The notes: generated by a model from the sequence alone, not told the origin. A DNA stretch of 64,000 bases from Lachnospira pectinoschiza (GCF_900103815.1 NZ_FNHZ01000006.1:101726-165725), one strand, 5' to 3'. Shown: positions 44,113 through 53,843, numbered from the stretch's first letter. Translations and numbers: made by a program.

Positions 44113-45096
44113 TTATTTTTCTTTTAAGTAAATATCAAGGTCAACATCGCCGTCAATGCCGTCAACGCTACCAGATTGGCTGTATTGCCACATTGTAAAT
44201 TTATAAGGATAGTAAGGAGTTGTATCGTAGTTTGCAAACCACTTATCATAATCCTCTAATTCTTCTAGATTTACATTGGCGATGAAACCCTTGAGGTTTG
44301 AGTAAATCATTACATCATAACCTGCATCTTCAATAGTTTCACAAAATGTCTTAACGATTTCAGTTAATTCTTCAACGGATAAACTCTCCTGTCTTGAAGT
44401 TCCAGAAACAATTTCCTCTACATCCACAACAACTGGATAAGTAATGTTGTAAGGTTTAATTGCATCAAGAACAAATTGAGCTTCTTCCTTGGCCTCAGCA
44501 GTGTTTATAGCAGAGGTAAAGAAATAAACTCCCACATCTAAATCATTTTTAAGAGCATCACTTACATAAGTCTCAAAATTAGCATCGGCAGTAACCACGC
44601 CACCACCATAAGTTCTATAACCAACTCTTAACATGCAGTAGTCAAAACCTGCATTCTTAACCTTACTAAAATCAACATCCCCCTGATAAACGGAAAGATC
44701 CACACCAGCAACAGACTCGTAATTGTCATCCTCATAGCTGTAGTAGCCTGTCTTATCATCAATGCTAATCTTGTCATTATCAATGATTGACTTAGCCAAA
44801 TTATCATTAATTTCTGCGAAATTGTAGCGGTTGTTACTTAAATAGACCACATTCTTTGTAAAAAGGGACTTTAAAATCTGGCTTGTGGAATAACCATCAT
44901 TGTAGCTTTCCTTGATTTCCTCGAGCAATTCCTCCCTGCCCTCTGTTTTAATTTCATTTTCCTTATCTTTGCTTAGCTTTGTTGTAAAAACATTAATTCC
45001 TGCAAGCTGCAATCTAACTAGAATAGCCACTAAGACAAGTATTACAGCCACTAAACTAGCAATAAGGGCAATAATCTTTTTACTGTTCTTAATCAT
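44113..45096 (-). CDS. Membrane-anchored GH25 lysozyme-like hydrolase
   Basis: The 327-residue protein has an N-terminal membrane anchor (residues 9-30), a helical linker to about residue 128, then a GH25 domain: GVDLSVYQGDVDFSKVKNAG, YCMLRVGYRTYGGG, VGVYFFTSA and VVVDVEE with the catalytic acidic residues, ending in TMWQYSQSG. It would cleave peptidoglycan outside the membrane. It is convergent with nudC and divergent from the tad operon. Confidence 0.92.
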   Translation of the reverse strand: MIKNSKKIIALIASLVAVILVLVAILVRLQLAGINVFTTKLSKDKENEIKTEGREELLEEIKESYNDGYSTSQILKSLFTKNVVYLSNNRYNFAEINDNLAKSIIDNDKISIDDKTGYYSYEDDNYESVAGVDLSVYQGDVDFSKVKNAGFDYCMLRVGYRTYGGGVVTADANFETYVSDALKNDLDVGVYFFTSAINTAEAKEEAQFVLDAIKPYNITYPVVVDVEEIVSGTSRQESLSVEELTEIVKTFCETIEDAGYDVMIYSNLKGFIANVNLEELEDYDKWFANYDTTPYYPYKFTMWQYSQSGSVDGIDGDVDLDIYLKEK

Positions 45097-45243
45097 AAAC
45101 TCTCCAATTCTGATAAAAATTATATATGATTACTATAACACAATAATGGAAACTTGTCTTTTTTAAAAATTTTTCTTGTAATGAAAATCTAGTGATTAGG
45201 CGGCTTTTAATGCCTTACCTGGATATATATTAAAAATTTATAG

Positions 45244-45272
45244 TTGACATAAAGAGAAACAGAAGGTATATT
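45244..45272 (+). promoter_or_regulatory. Promoter of the tad pilus operon
   Basis: TTGACA at 45244-45249 and TATATT at 45267-45272, spacer 17, about 30 bases before the first tad gene. Confidence 0.75.
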
Positions 45273-45301
45273 GTCATAGCACTGCCAGCTAGGAGGTAAA
45301 T

Positions 45302-45757
45302 ATTTTAATATATTTTTTAGCGGCTTTAATTCTAACAATCATATCTGTTTATTATGATTATTCATCATTTAAGATTCCCAATTTTTTAAACTTAATAGGA
45401 TTTATTACCGGCACAGTTTTTGTGTTACTTGGTAAATTTTTTACAAAAGAGGAAAATACAATTAATCACTTTATCTTTGCGCTTGCAATATTTTTCCTAA
45501 CATACATTATTTATATGATTGGCGGAATTGGAGCAGGAGACGTGAAACTTTATACAAATTTAGCGCTATTACTTGGCCCACTAATCTTTAAACTATTCGT
45601 GCTATCCATGATTTTCAATCTCATAATCGGAGCCATAGAAGTTCTTATGAAAAAAAGCATAACAGTTAGCAGTGCTTATGGCTTTAAACTTCACAGGATT
45701 CACTTTAGTTACGGGATTTTACTGGCCCTAATAGTCTGTCTAATAATTAGTTTATAA
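45302..45757 (+). CDS. Prepilin peptidase (A24, TadV/CpaA-like), apparent ATT start
   Basis: The 151-residue membrane protein has two catalytic aspartates: YYDYSSFKIPN near residues 15-25 and the GIGAGDVKL motif (GxGD). It processes Flp pilin before assembly. The conserved N-terminus (LIYFLAALILTIISVYYDY) is in frame only down to an ATT at 45302; AGGAGG lies 5 bases upstream and TAG closes the frame at 45290. The first ATG/GTG in frame (45422) would delete the first aspartate. An ATT start is therefore likely. Confidence 0.82.
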   Translation: MLIYFLAALILTIISVYYDYSSFKIPNFLNLIGFITGTVFVLLGKFFTKEENTINHFIFALAIFFLTYIIYMIGGIGAGDVKLYTNLALLLGPLIFKLFVLSMIFNLIIGAIEVLMKKSITVSSAYGFKLHRIHFSYGILLALIVCLIISL

Positions 45758-45783
45758 CTTAAGATTATTCAAAAGAAAGAGGT

Positions 45784-46779
45784 ATGAAAATGCGAAATAC
45801 ATGTGTAATTTATGATTCTGACGAGAATTATGCCAAGCGTTTAATGGGAGCCATAAATGAGGATAACGAAGTTCCCTATAACGCAAGAATTTTTACAAAG
45901 CAGGAAGAACTACAGGATTATTTAGAAGATGAAAAGCCTGAGGTTTTAATGCTTAATGAAGAACTCTACGAATATTACTGCGAGTCTGATAAGGCTGATA
46001 AATACGTGGTTTTATGCGAAGAAGAGATTGATAAAAAGCTGGAGGATAATAAAGATTTAGAAAATGTATCTATGGTTTGTAAGTATCAACCATCAAAAGA
46101 ACTGCTCTCAAAACTTTCAAAGGGCAAGAGAAAAAATCACACAAGTCTATCTAGTAAAATTATTGGTGCCATGGGAGTTAACTCAAGTAAGCGTACTGTT
46201 CTTTCTCTTAGCCTCGCAAAAGAATTTGCAAAAAAAGGACATACACTTTTTATTAGTTTAGAAGAGTTTGCAGGTTTAGAAAACATTTTACCAAGACGCT
46301 CTAGTAAGACCTTATCAGATGCTCTTTATGCTTTTAAGCAAAACAAGATGCAGTATCATAAAAAAATCAAAGAGTGCATATCCACAATTGAAAACTTTGA
46401 TTACATTCCTTCAGTGGTTTGTGCTGAGGACATTTCCTATATTGCAGTAGAGGACTTAGTTACCTTTATTCAGCTTGTGGGGGCAAGTCTTTCCTACGAT
46501 TACGTAATTGTAGATATTGGAAATGGCATTAACAATCCTTGGAATTTATACGGAGCCTGCAATAGACTTTTTATGCCAAAGTCTACAGATTATTTTGATA
46601 AGGCAAGAGAGTGTTCCATGGTTTCCTACATGAATGAAAGTGGTATGGAAAAGCTGCTAGATGAAATTCGAGAAATCGATGTGGATTTAACAGAAGAATG
46701 TATGAACGAAAAGATTCTTAGTCGCATTGAATACAGTAGATCCTTTGAAGGACTTAAAGAGGTTATAGATGTTGACTAA
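45784..46779 (+). CDS. TadZ/CpaE-like pilus localisation ATPase
   Basis: The 331-residue protein has an N-terminal receiver-like region (CVIYDSDENYAKRLMGAINE, no obvious phospho-site) and a MinD/ParA-like domain with a degenerate Walker A (GAMGVNSSKRTVLSLSLA) and a later YDYVIVDIGNGI. TadZ proteins place the pilus machine in the cell. It overlaps the tadA gene by 11 bases. Confidence 0.82.
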   Translation: MKMRNTCVIYDSDENYAKRLMGAINEDNEVPYNARIFTKQEELQDYLEDEKPEVLMLNEELYEYYCESDKADKYVVLCEEEIDKKLEDNKDLENVSMVCKYQPSKELLSKLSKGKRKNHTSLSSKIIGAMGVNSSKRTVLSLSLAKEFAKKGHTLFISLEEFAGLENILPRRSSKTLSDALYAFKQNKMQYHKKIKECISTIENFDYIPSVVCAEDISYIAVEDLVTFIQLVGASLSYDYVIVDIGNGINNPWNLYGACNRLFMPKSTDYFDKARECSMVSYMNESGMEKLLDEIREIDVDLTEECMNEKILSRIEYSRSFEGLKEVIDVD

Positions 46780-47992
46780 TAAAGAGGAAATTTTCAACGA
46801 ACTAAAGAGAAGTATATATAGCGAACTTGATATAACAAGGGAGCTAGAAGAAAACTATATCTACGATCTAATTGATAGGAAAATCGAAAACTACAGTCAG
46901 AATAAAATAATCCCCCTTACACTAAAAGAAAGCTTAAAGCAAAGATTGTTTAACTCCATAAGAAAGCTAGATATTCTACAGGAACTTCTTGATGATGACA
47001 GCATTACAGAGATTATGATTAACGGATATCGTAACATTTTTATTGAAAAAAAGGGACAAATAATTAGATATAAGGGACAGTTTGAAAGTGATGAAAAACT
47101 AGCAGACATTGCACAAAAAATTGCGGCCATGTCCAATAGAATTGTAAATGAAAGCTCTCCCATAGTAGATACAAGACTAGAGGATGGTTCAAGAGTAAAT
47201 ATAGTCCTGCCACCAGTAGCTCTTAACGGTCCTGTGATTACCATCAGAAAGTTTTATGAAAGTCCCCTAAGTCTTGAAAAATTAATCGAGATAAATTCTA
47301 TAACAAAAGAAGCAGCTATCTTTTTAGAAAATGCTGTAAAATCCAGATTAAATATCTTTGTCAGTGGGGGCACAGGTAGTGGAAAGACTACATTTTTAAA
47401 TGCCCTATCAAACTTTATCCCAGAAGATGAAAGAGTAATAACAATTGAAGATTCCGCAGAATTACAGCTAACAAGAGTAAAAAATTTAGTAAGGCTTGAG
47501 GCTAGAAACGCCAACATCGAAGGGAAGAATGCCATAAGCATTAGAGACCTAATTAAGTCCTCCCTTCGAATGCGACCAGATAGAATCGTAGTTGGCGAGT
47601 GCAGAGGCGGCGAGGCCCTAGATATGTTGACTAGTATGAACACTGGCCACGACGGTTCCCTATCCACAGGTCATAGTAACTCCAGTGAAGATATGTTGTC
47701 TCGACTTGAAACCATGGTTTTAATGAGCGGAATTGAAATGCCACTAGATGCCATAAGGCAGCAAATCGCCTCGGCCATTGACCTAATAGTTCATTTAAAG
47801 AGGATGCGAGATAAAACAAGAAAAGTGGTGGAAATAACAGAGGTTTTAAATTATGAAGATGGAACTATCAAACTTAATCCCATATTTTTATTCAAAGAAG
47901 AAGGGGAGGACGAAGAAGGTAAGATTCTTGGAAGCCTTCAAAGAACAAATAACAAACTTATGGCTAAAAAATCTAGACAAGTCAGAAATTGA
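46769..47992 (+). CDS. tadA: Pilus assembly ATPase TadA/CpaF
   Basis: The 407-residue secretion ATPase has IMINGYRNIFIEKKGQI, Walker A VSGGTGSGKTTFLNAL, an Asp box (ITIEDSAEL), Walker B (RPDRIVVGECRGGEALDML) and a His box (TGHDGSLSTGHSNS). It powers assembly of Flp pili. The start at 46769 (or TTG 46772) lies inside the end of tadZ. Confidence 0.95.
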   Translation: MLTNKEEIFNELKRSIYSELDITRELEENYIYDLIDRKIENYSQNKIIPLTLKESLKQRLFNSIRKLDILQELLDDDSITEIMINGYRNIFIEKKGQIIRYKGQFESDEKLADIAQKIAAMSNRIVNESSPIVDTRLEDGSRVNIVLPPVALNGPVITIRKFYESPLSLEKLIEINSITKEAAIFLENAVKSRLNIFVSGGTGSGKTTFLNALSNFIPEDERVITIEDSAELQLTRVKNLVRLEARNANIEGKNAISIRDLIKSSLRMRPDRIVVGECRGGEALDMLTSMNTGHDGSLSTGHSNSSEDMLSRLETMVLMSGIEMPLDAIRQQIASAIDLIVHLKRMRDKTRKVVEITEVLNYEDGTIKLNPIFLFKEEGEDEEGKILGSLQRTNNKLMAKKSRQVRN

Positions 47993-48692
47993 TGCCTTGA
48001 TGCTAGTTAAGGTCTTAGCCACAATCCTAATAATTTCCCTAGCCTTTTATGGAAGTCTTATTTTTTCAATTTTTCTAATTCCCTTAGGCATCTATCTATT
48101 AAAGGAAGAAATCAAAATCAAGAAAGAATCAAGAAATAATGCCTATTTAGGAAAGTTTAAGGAGGCGTTACTTTCCATAAGTTTTGCTCTTGATGTAGGT
48201 TACTCCATTGAGAATGCCTTTCGTGAGGCCCTTGTGGAACTAGAGAAAACATTTGGCAAGGAAGATGAGATTAGCCGGGACTTTTACAATATCGTTAGGC
48301 GCCTTGATAGGAATGAAAATATAGAAGATTTGTTATCAGACTTTGCCAGCAAACAGAAAAGTGAAGACATAAATTATTTCGTAGAAGTCTTTAGATATGC
48401 CAAAAGAACCGGCGGCAATTTAATTGAAATTATTAAAAACACCACAAAGCAAATCAGCGAAAAGTGGGCGGTGGCAAATGAAATCAAAACCCAGATTAGT
48501 GCTAAGAAGATGGAACAAAGAATCATGAGTTACATTCCTATTGTGATTATATTTTACTTAAAACTAACCACAAGAGGCTATCTTGACTGCCTATATTTTA
48601 ATCCCTTAGGCATAATCATAATGACCATCTGCCTAGTGATTTATGGCATTTCAGTAAAAGTATCCAAAAGAATTATGGACATTGAAATCTAG
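47928..48692 (+). CDS. TadB-like inner-membrane platform protein
   Basis: This T2SS-F family protein of about 254 residues has two N-terminal membrane helices (ILIISLAFYGSLIFSIFLI), the GspF-like core (LGKFKEALLSISFALDVGYS, then FAKRTGG-like RYAKRTGGNLIEII) and two C-terminal helices. The TTG at 47928 has AAGG 8 bases upstream and limits the overlap with tadA to 65 bases. An earlier ATG at 47853 is possible but would overlap by 140 bases. Confidence 0.82.
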   Translation: MEAFKEQITNLWLKNLDKSEIDALMLVKVLATILIISLAFYGSLIFSIFLIPLGIYLLKEEIKIKKESRNNAYLGKFKEALLSISFALDVGYSIENAFREALVELEKTFGKEDEISRDFYNIVRRLDRNENIEDLLSDFASKQKSEDINYFVEVFRYAKRTGGNLIEIIKNTTKQISEKWAVANEIKTQISAKKMEQRIMSYIPIVIIFYLKLTTRGYLDCLYFNPLGIIIMTICLVIYGISVKVSKRIMDIEI

Positions 48693-48709
48693 AAAGGAGG
48701 CAAACTAGC

Positions 48710-49993
48710 ATGAAATTAAAAACTGAAGCAAAACGAATTTTTGAAAAAATACGACATAAAATAAAGCTTAACAAGAGCTATAAAACAGCCCTCCTTATTT
48801 TTCTAGCTTTCCTAATGCTGGCTATTCTTAAAGGCATAGCCAATTCTTCAAGCACAAAGATTTCTGATAATAGCCTAAAAAGACCGGCGCCTGGGTCAGA
48901 CGCAAGACAGGAGACGGTAGATGTCTATGATAAGTCTGGCAAGTTAATTACTAGCCTTGATTTAACCCTTGATCCAAGAAAGCTTAACGCTAGCGAGGTG
49001 GAGGAAAACTTTTTTAAGGCCTATGAAGAAATCGAAGAAAACATGCTTGCCACAAATGAGAGCCTTGATAAGGTTAAGTATAATCTAAAGCTGCAAACTA
49101 GCGCAGTTTCAGGCCTAGTTAATATCGACTGGTACTCTGATGATTTTAATATTATTAATTACAATGGCAAGGTCAGCAATGATGATTTTTTAGAAAATGA
49201 ATCTAGACCGGTAGTCCTTCGCGCCGTCCTTTCCTATGACGAGTATAAGACAAGCCTAGAATACAGGATAACTGTAATAGCAAAGGATAAAAGTGAGTTA
49301 TCCCTTGATAACTTAATTGCCAAGCGTATTGATAAGAATCTAGAGGAGTCTGTTAATGAAGATAAGTTTAGCCTGCCAGATAATATAGATGGTAAGGAAC
49401 TTATATATAAAATTCGTAGAGAAGAAACTTCCCCTTTTTATTACATTTTCCTAGGAATAATGCTAGCGGTTTTAATAATTTATAAGGATTATGCAAAGCT
49501 AAAAGAAGATAAGGAAAATAGGATAAAGCAGATGAAATACGACTATTCAGAACTGGTTTCAAAGCTTTGTCTTTTGCTTGGTTCTGGCATGACAATTCGA
49601 ATGGCCTGGACTAAGATTGCAGCAGATTATAATAGGAATTTTAAAGAGGGGAAGGCCACTAGTCATGCTATTTATGAAGAAATGTATGAGACTAGTTGTA
49701 ACATGCAGGCAGGAATTCCTGAAGCCGCCTGTTATGAGGATTTTGCTAGACGAGTAAATATAAAAGAATATACAAAGTTTATTTCACTACTTGTTAGCAA
49801 TTTAAAGAAAGGTAGTAAAGACCTAGTTTCTTTACTAGAAAATGAAACTCGTGAAGCTTTTGAGCTTCGAAAACAAATGGCTCTTCAAAAAGGTGAAGAG
49901 GCCTCCACAAAGCTACTAATTCCAATGATTATGATGCTAGTAATTGTAATGATTATCATTATGTTTCCGGCAGTGACGTCTTTTGGAATTTAG
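48710..49993 (+). CDS. TadC-like protein with N-terminal extracytoplasmic extension
   Basis: The 427-residue protein has a membrane helix (about residues 24-42), a non-family segment of about 180 residues likely outside the membrane, a second helix (about 240-257), then the T2SS-F core (YSELVSKLCLLLGSGMTIRM, EYTKFISLLVSNLKKGSKDL) and a C-terminal helix. It pairs with TadB as the pilus platform. The extension is larger than in classical TadC. RBS AAAGGAGG. Confidence 0.8.
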   Translation: MKLKTEAKRIFEKIRHKIKLNKSYKTALLIFLAFLMLAILKGIANSSSTKISDNSLKRPAPGSDARQETVDVYDKSGKLITSLDLTLDPRKLNASEVEENFFKAYEEIEENMLATNESLDKVKYNLKLQTSAVSGLVNIDWYSDDFNIINYNGKVSNDDFLENESRPVVLRAVLSYDEYKTSLEYRITVIAKDKSELSLDNLIAKRIDKNLEESVNEDKFSLPDNIDGKELIYKIRREETSPFYYIFLGIMLAVLIIYKDYAKLKEDKENRIKQMKYDYSELVSKLCLLLGSGMTIRMAWTKIAADYNRNFKEGKATSHAIYEEMYETSCNMQAGIPEAACYEDFARRVNIKEYTKFISLLVSNLKKGSKDLVSLLENETREAFELRKQMALQKGEEASTKLLIPMIMMLVIVMIIIMFPAVTSFGI

Positions 49994-50030
49994 ATAGAAA
50001 ATATTTTTACAAACGAAAGGAAAAGAAAAA

Positions 50031-50198
50031 ATGAAAAGATTTAAGAATTTTTTAAAGGAAGAAGATGGAATGGGAGTTATTGAGGTTGTGCTAATTATTG
50101 TGGTACTTATCGGCCTTGTTAGCATTTTCAAAACACAGATCACAAGCCTTGTTCAGACTCTTTTAAAGAACATGTCAGATGAAGCAAAGAATATTTAA
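50031..50198 (+). CDS. Flp-type IVb pilin
   Basis: The 55-residue pilin begins MKRFKNFLKEEDGMGVIEVV and continues into a hydrophobic helix. The prepilin cleavage site is G-MGVIE, with Glu at the +5 position. Its size, position between tadC and the tadE-like genes, and RBS GAAAGG identify it as the major Flp pilin, to be processed by the TadV-like peptidase. Confidence 0.88.
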   Translation: MKRFKNFLKEEDGMGVIEVVLIIVVLIGLVSIFKTQITSLVQTLLKNMSDEAKNI

Positions 50199-52371
50199 GC
50201 CTTACCAGATTTGTGATAACCGCAAGGACAGAAACAGTGGCTCATGTAAAGCTACAAAGAAAACCCTTACGGCCCAAATCACAATTCTTGCGAGTATCTC
50301 AATCACTATTGTTTTGTCCCTACTTATAACCCTAGTTCGCTCGGCAGCAGATAGCAGGCTAAATACACAGATTAAGCAGGCTTGCATTCTCTCTGCAGAG
50401 TCGGTCTTTGCAGCCTATCACAACGACTGTCTAGAGGAGTTTGGCATATTTTTATTAAAGGATGCCAGTAAAAACGAGGCCAAGCTAAGTAAATACATAA
50501 ACACTAACCTCTCAGACGTCTCCTCAAAAGTCTATCTCGATGGCCTAAATATCACGGATTATCAGTATGCCACAAGTAATTGCGGCGAGGGAGTTTACGA
50601 GGAAATCCTTAGCTACATGAAGTATGGAATTTATTCAGATCTTGTGGATTCATTTAAGAACTCAGAAGAAGAAGTGAAGCGAGCCGAGGCCACTAAGGAA
50701 ATTTCTGAGGATATGGCAGGGCTTGAAGAGGATTTAGTGGAGCTTGATGTAAATGTATTGCGCCTCCTTGAGGTGGTGGAGGGTATTGATACCACAGATG
50801 ATGGAGTTGTTATTAAAAATGGAAAGCCCCAGCTTGCTAAAAAATCCTACGCTAAGCGAGGGATTTACGGAGAGATTTCCATGAGCAATGCAAATATTGA
50901 TAACGACAAAGTTTATAAGCTGCTAAATTCAAGTGATTATGCTTACATTAATTTAGAGGAAATCGTAGATGATATGTATATCTGCCTTGAGGAGCTTGAA
51001 TTAATTACGGATGAGGAAAGTAATGCCAATGGAAATAATTCCTATGCCAATATTTTTAAAAGAGATTATGACAAGCTAGAAGAATATATAACTGATACCA
51101 AGAAGGCCAATGAGGAGGCCATGGGCTACATTAAGGCCTACTATAGTTCTCAGGATACTGCTAGTAAATCCGTGGATGACTTAACCACAAAACTTTCCAA
51201 CAATAAGGAGAGTTTAGGGCAGGAGCTCTACGATAGCTTTGCAGGAGATTATGAGGAAATTAAAAATGGCGTTAAAAATAACGAGAGAAAGCTTTGCAAT
51301 GTGGATCTGATTAAAGAAGCTATTACAAGCAACAACCTCTATTTAAACAATGCAGAGGATAAGCTTTCTTGTATAAAAGAGACATTAACTAAAGATAAAA
51401 TAACAGAATACAAAAGCAGTCTAGATAGCATAAAATCTAATCTTTCAAAGATTTCTAATAAGAATTTAAAATTTGATTATTCACAAATTGATTTTAGTTC
51501 CTCATCATCTGGTCTATCTAAAATCAAGAAAATCATTTCCACTCTACAGGAGGGCTATTTAGGCCTGATAATTGACGATGTTTCCACAATTTCTGATAAG
51601 AGCATAAACTACAAGGATTTAGCTAATAGCTTATCAGGAGATGAGATAAAGACGGAAATTAGTTTAAAAGACACTAAAGATAACATTTTCTATAACGAGT
51701 ATCTAACCATGCATTTTAAAGATGCGGCGGACTTTTTAGATGAAGATGGAAAATTGAAAAAAAGCGACACAGGGCAATTAGATTATATGATTGAATTTAT
51801 TCTTTGCGGTAATTCGTCAGATAAGGAAAATCTATCTAAAACCCTATTTGAAATGTCTGGGATTAGGGAGGGCATGAATCTTGCCTACCTTTTAACAGAT
51901 AGCACAAAAAAGGCGGAAGCCTACACCCTAGCCCTAAGCCTAGTTGGTTTTACTGGTTGCGAGGCAGCAGTAAGAGCAGGACAATATTTGATTCTTTCAG
52001 CCTGGGCTTATGGCGAGAGCATTATGGATCTAAGAACCTTAATGAAGGGCGGTAAAGTTCCCCTAGTAAAAACAAAAGATAACTGGCAACTAAGTCTAAC
52101 TAATCTTCTAGATTCGAATTTCACCAATAATAAAAATGACGACAAAGGTCTAGCCTACGAGGATTATTTAAGAATGTTGCTCCTTGTAAAAAATTTATCT
52201 AAGAAAAATCTAGGCACCATGGCCGCCATGGAATTACAAATGATAGACATGGGCCACACAGATTTTAGAATGAAGAATTACATCGTCTCCTTTAAGGGAG
52301 AGGCAAGCTTTAAAAAGAGCAGTAAAACTTCAAGTTACAAACAAGAAATATCATATTCATATATTAACTAA
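50179..52371 (+). CDS. Large tad-associated membrane protein (DUF5702/TadG-like)
   Basis: The 730-residue protein has one N-terminal membrane helix (ITILASISITIVLSLLITLV) followed by SAADSRLNTQIKQACILSAE and GIFLLKD, typical of the clostridial DUF5702 family. A long helical region (residues 150-500) and a C-terminal region with YLRMLLLVKNL follow. It probably forms part of the extracytoplasmic pilus apparatus. It overlaps the pilin gene by 20 bases; no strong RBS is visible, so translation may depend on coupling. Confidence 0.75.
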   Translation: MKQRIFKPYQICDNRKDRNSGSCKATKKTLTAQITILASISITIVLSLLITLVRSAADSRLNTQIKQACILSAESVFAAYHNDCLEEFGIFLLKDASKNEAKLSKYINTNLSDVSSKVYLDGLNITDYQYATSNCGEGVYEEILSYMKYGIYSDLVDSFKNSEEEVKRAEATKEISEDMAGLEEDLVELDVNVLRLLEVVEGIDTTDDGVVIKNGKPQLAKKSYAKRGIYGEISMSNANIDNDKVYKLLNSSDYAYINLEEIVDDMYICLEELELITDEESNANGNNSYANIFKRDYDKLEEYITDTKKANEEAMGYIKAYYSSQDTASKSVDDLTTKLSNNKESLGQELYDSFAGDYEEIKNGVKNNERKLCNVDLIKEAITSNNLYLNNAEDKLSCIKETLTKDKITEYKSSLDSIKSNLSKISNKNLKFDYSQIDFSSSSSGLSKIKKIISTLQEGYLGLIIDDVSTISDKSINYKDLANSLSGDEIKTEISLKDTKDNIFYNEYLTMHFKDAADFLDEDGKLKKSDTGQLDYMIEFILCGNSSDKENLSKTLFEMSGIREGMNLAYLLTDSTKKAEAYTLALSLVGFTGCEAAVRAGQYLILSAWAYGESIMDLRTLMKGGKVPLVKTKDNWQLSLTNLLDSNFTNNKNDDKGLAYEDYLRMLLLVKNLSKKNLGTMAAMELQMIDMGHTDFRMKNYIVSFKGEASFKKSSKTSSYKQEISYSYIN

Positions 52372-53360
52372 TGAGGCTTGAATATGCCCCTTTAAAGAAA
52401 TGTGAAAGGAAATACAGATTAATGATTGATAACAATCAGCCCCGAATCAGAAAAAAACTAATGCCAAGTTTAAAAGGGGCATATTTAAAAGCTAGCGCCA
52501 CAGTAGAAGGAGCTATAGTTATCCCAATAGTGCTATTTGCCATTTTGACTATAATCTACCTTCTACAGATAGTGGCCATAGAAACAAGAATTAACGCGGC
52601 TTTGTTTGAAACCGCAAGGCGCTGCTCTAGCTACGCCTATATTTATGAAAATGTAAAAGAAGACGCACATTATCTTAACAGCTTAAGCACAAGCACCAAG
52701 TCAAGCTTGGATAACACAAACAATTCTAATACACAGTCTAGCGCAAATACCATAAAAGCAATTGCCATGTCAGGAATTAATGATGGTATTTTCCTTGGAA
52801 TGTTTATTGACAATTTAGGCAGTGATTTTGCTAGTAAGAACCATATAGTTGGCGGCAATGCAGGCTTTGTTCTGCTTCGCAGTTCCATTTTAAATAACAA
52901 TTCTAAAATCAAAGTTTGCCTAGATTATGTAATTGATAATCCCTTTGATATATTCGGATTTAGTCTAGTTAAAAAGAAGACGGAGCTTGTAACGGATGGT
53001 TGGCTTGGTGAGGATAAGGATGCCTTTGAGGAGTTTGCCGGGGACGAGGATGATGACTATGTCTACATTACAAAAGATGGTGAAGTTTATCATAGGGATG
53101 CAAGTTGCACCTATTTAACGCGTGATGTTTTATCTAGCAGCTTTTCTAATATTGAAAATGTGAGAAATCAATCGGGGGCTAAATATTACCCTTGCGATTC
53201 TTGTAAGGCCGAGATTAATTCCGGCACAGTCTACTACACATCTTACGGAACTAGGTATCACAACTCAGAAGAGTGCAGCCAGCTACATAGAGACATTTTA
53301 CGAGTACCTCTATCTAGTGTGGCAAACAGAAGACCTTGCAGCAAATGCGCAGGAGAATAA
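52371..53360 (+). CDS. TadE-like pseudopilin with duplicated zinc-finger-like tail
   Basis: The 329-residue protein has an N-terminal pilin-like helix (ASATVEGAIVIPIVLFAILT, TadE pattern) at residues 42-62 and a middle domain. Residues about 225-329 form two copies of a Cys/His module: VYITKDGEVYHRDASCTYL ... YPCDSCK and VYYTSYGTRYHNSEECSQL ... RPCSKC. Each could bind one metal ion. It overlaps the previous stop by 1 base. Confidence 0.8.
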   Translation: MRLEYAPLKKCERKYRLMIDNNQPRIRKKLMPSLKGAYLKASATVEGAIVIPIVLFAILTIIYLLQIVAIETRINAALFETARRCSSYAYIYENVKEDAHYLNSLSTSTKSSLDNTNNSNTQSSANTIKAIAMSGINDGIFLGMFIDNLGSDFASKNHIVGGNAGFVLLRSSILNNNSKIKVCLDYVIDNPFDIFGFSLVKKKTELVTDGWLGEDKDAFEEFAGDEDDDYVYITKDGEVYHRDASCTYLTRDVLSSSFSNIENVRNQSGAKYYPCDSCKAEINSGTVYYTSYGTRYHNSEECSQLHRDILRVPLSSVANRRPCSKCAGE

Positions 53361-53373
53361 GAAGAGGTAAATT

Positions 53374-53832
53374 ATGATAATAGAAATTATAAGAGTAAAT
53401 TTTGGTCTGTTAATTAGCCTGTTTGCTTTAACAATTCTATCCTACATGGATTTAAAAAGAAAAGAAGTAAGCCTTTGGGCGCTACTAGTCTACGGTCTAA
53501 TGATGATAGTAAATTTACTATGTCCATTTTTTACAAAAGACAAAATCGATTTAAAAGAGCTAATCTTAAGCTTATCATTCATGCTTATACTAATTATTAT
53601 GTCTCTTTTATTCAAAGCAATTGCTATTGCAGATTCTATAACAGTAGGCTTAGTAGCCCTAACAAACGGCTTTCTTATAGCCCTTTCTAGCTTCTTTCTT
53701 GCCATGCTAGCGGCAGCAGTTTTTTCCCTCATAGGCCTAGCCCTAAAGAAATTAAAAAGAAAAGCAACAATCCCCTTTATTCCCTTTTTACTTGCTGGCT
53801 ACCTAATAAGCACTATGGCTTACTTTAATTAA
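53374..53832 (+). CDS. Divergent prepilin-peptidase-like membrane protein
   Basis: The 152-residue protein has five or six membrane segments. An Asp in SYMDLKRKEVS matches the first catalytic Asp of A24 peptidases, and IAIADSITVGL occupies the place of the GxGD motif, keeping the second Asp but losing both glycines. It may be a second, specialised peptidase for the pseudopilins or an inactive relative. Confidence 0.7.
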   Translation: MIIEIIRVNFGLLISLFALTILSYMDLKRKEVSLWALLVYGLMMIVNLLCPFFTKDKIDLKELILSLSFMLILIIMSLLFKAIAIADSITVGLVALTNGFLIALSSFFLAMLAAAVFSLIGLALKKLKRKATIPFIPFLLAGYLISTMAYFN

Positions 53833-53843
53833 AGGAGGGCAAG

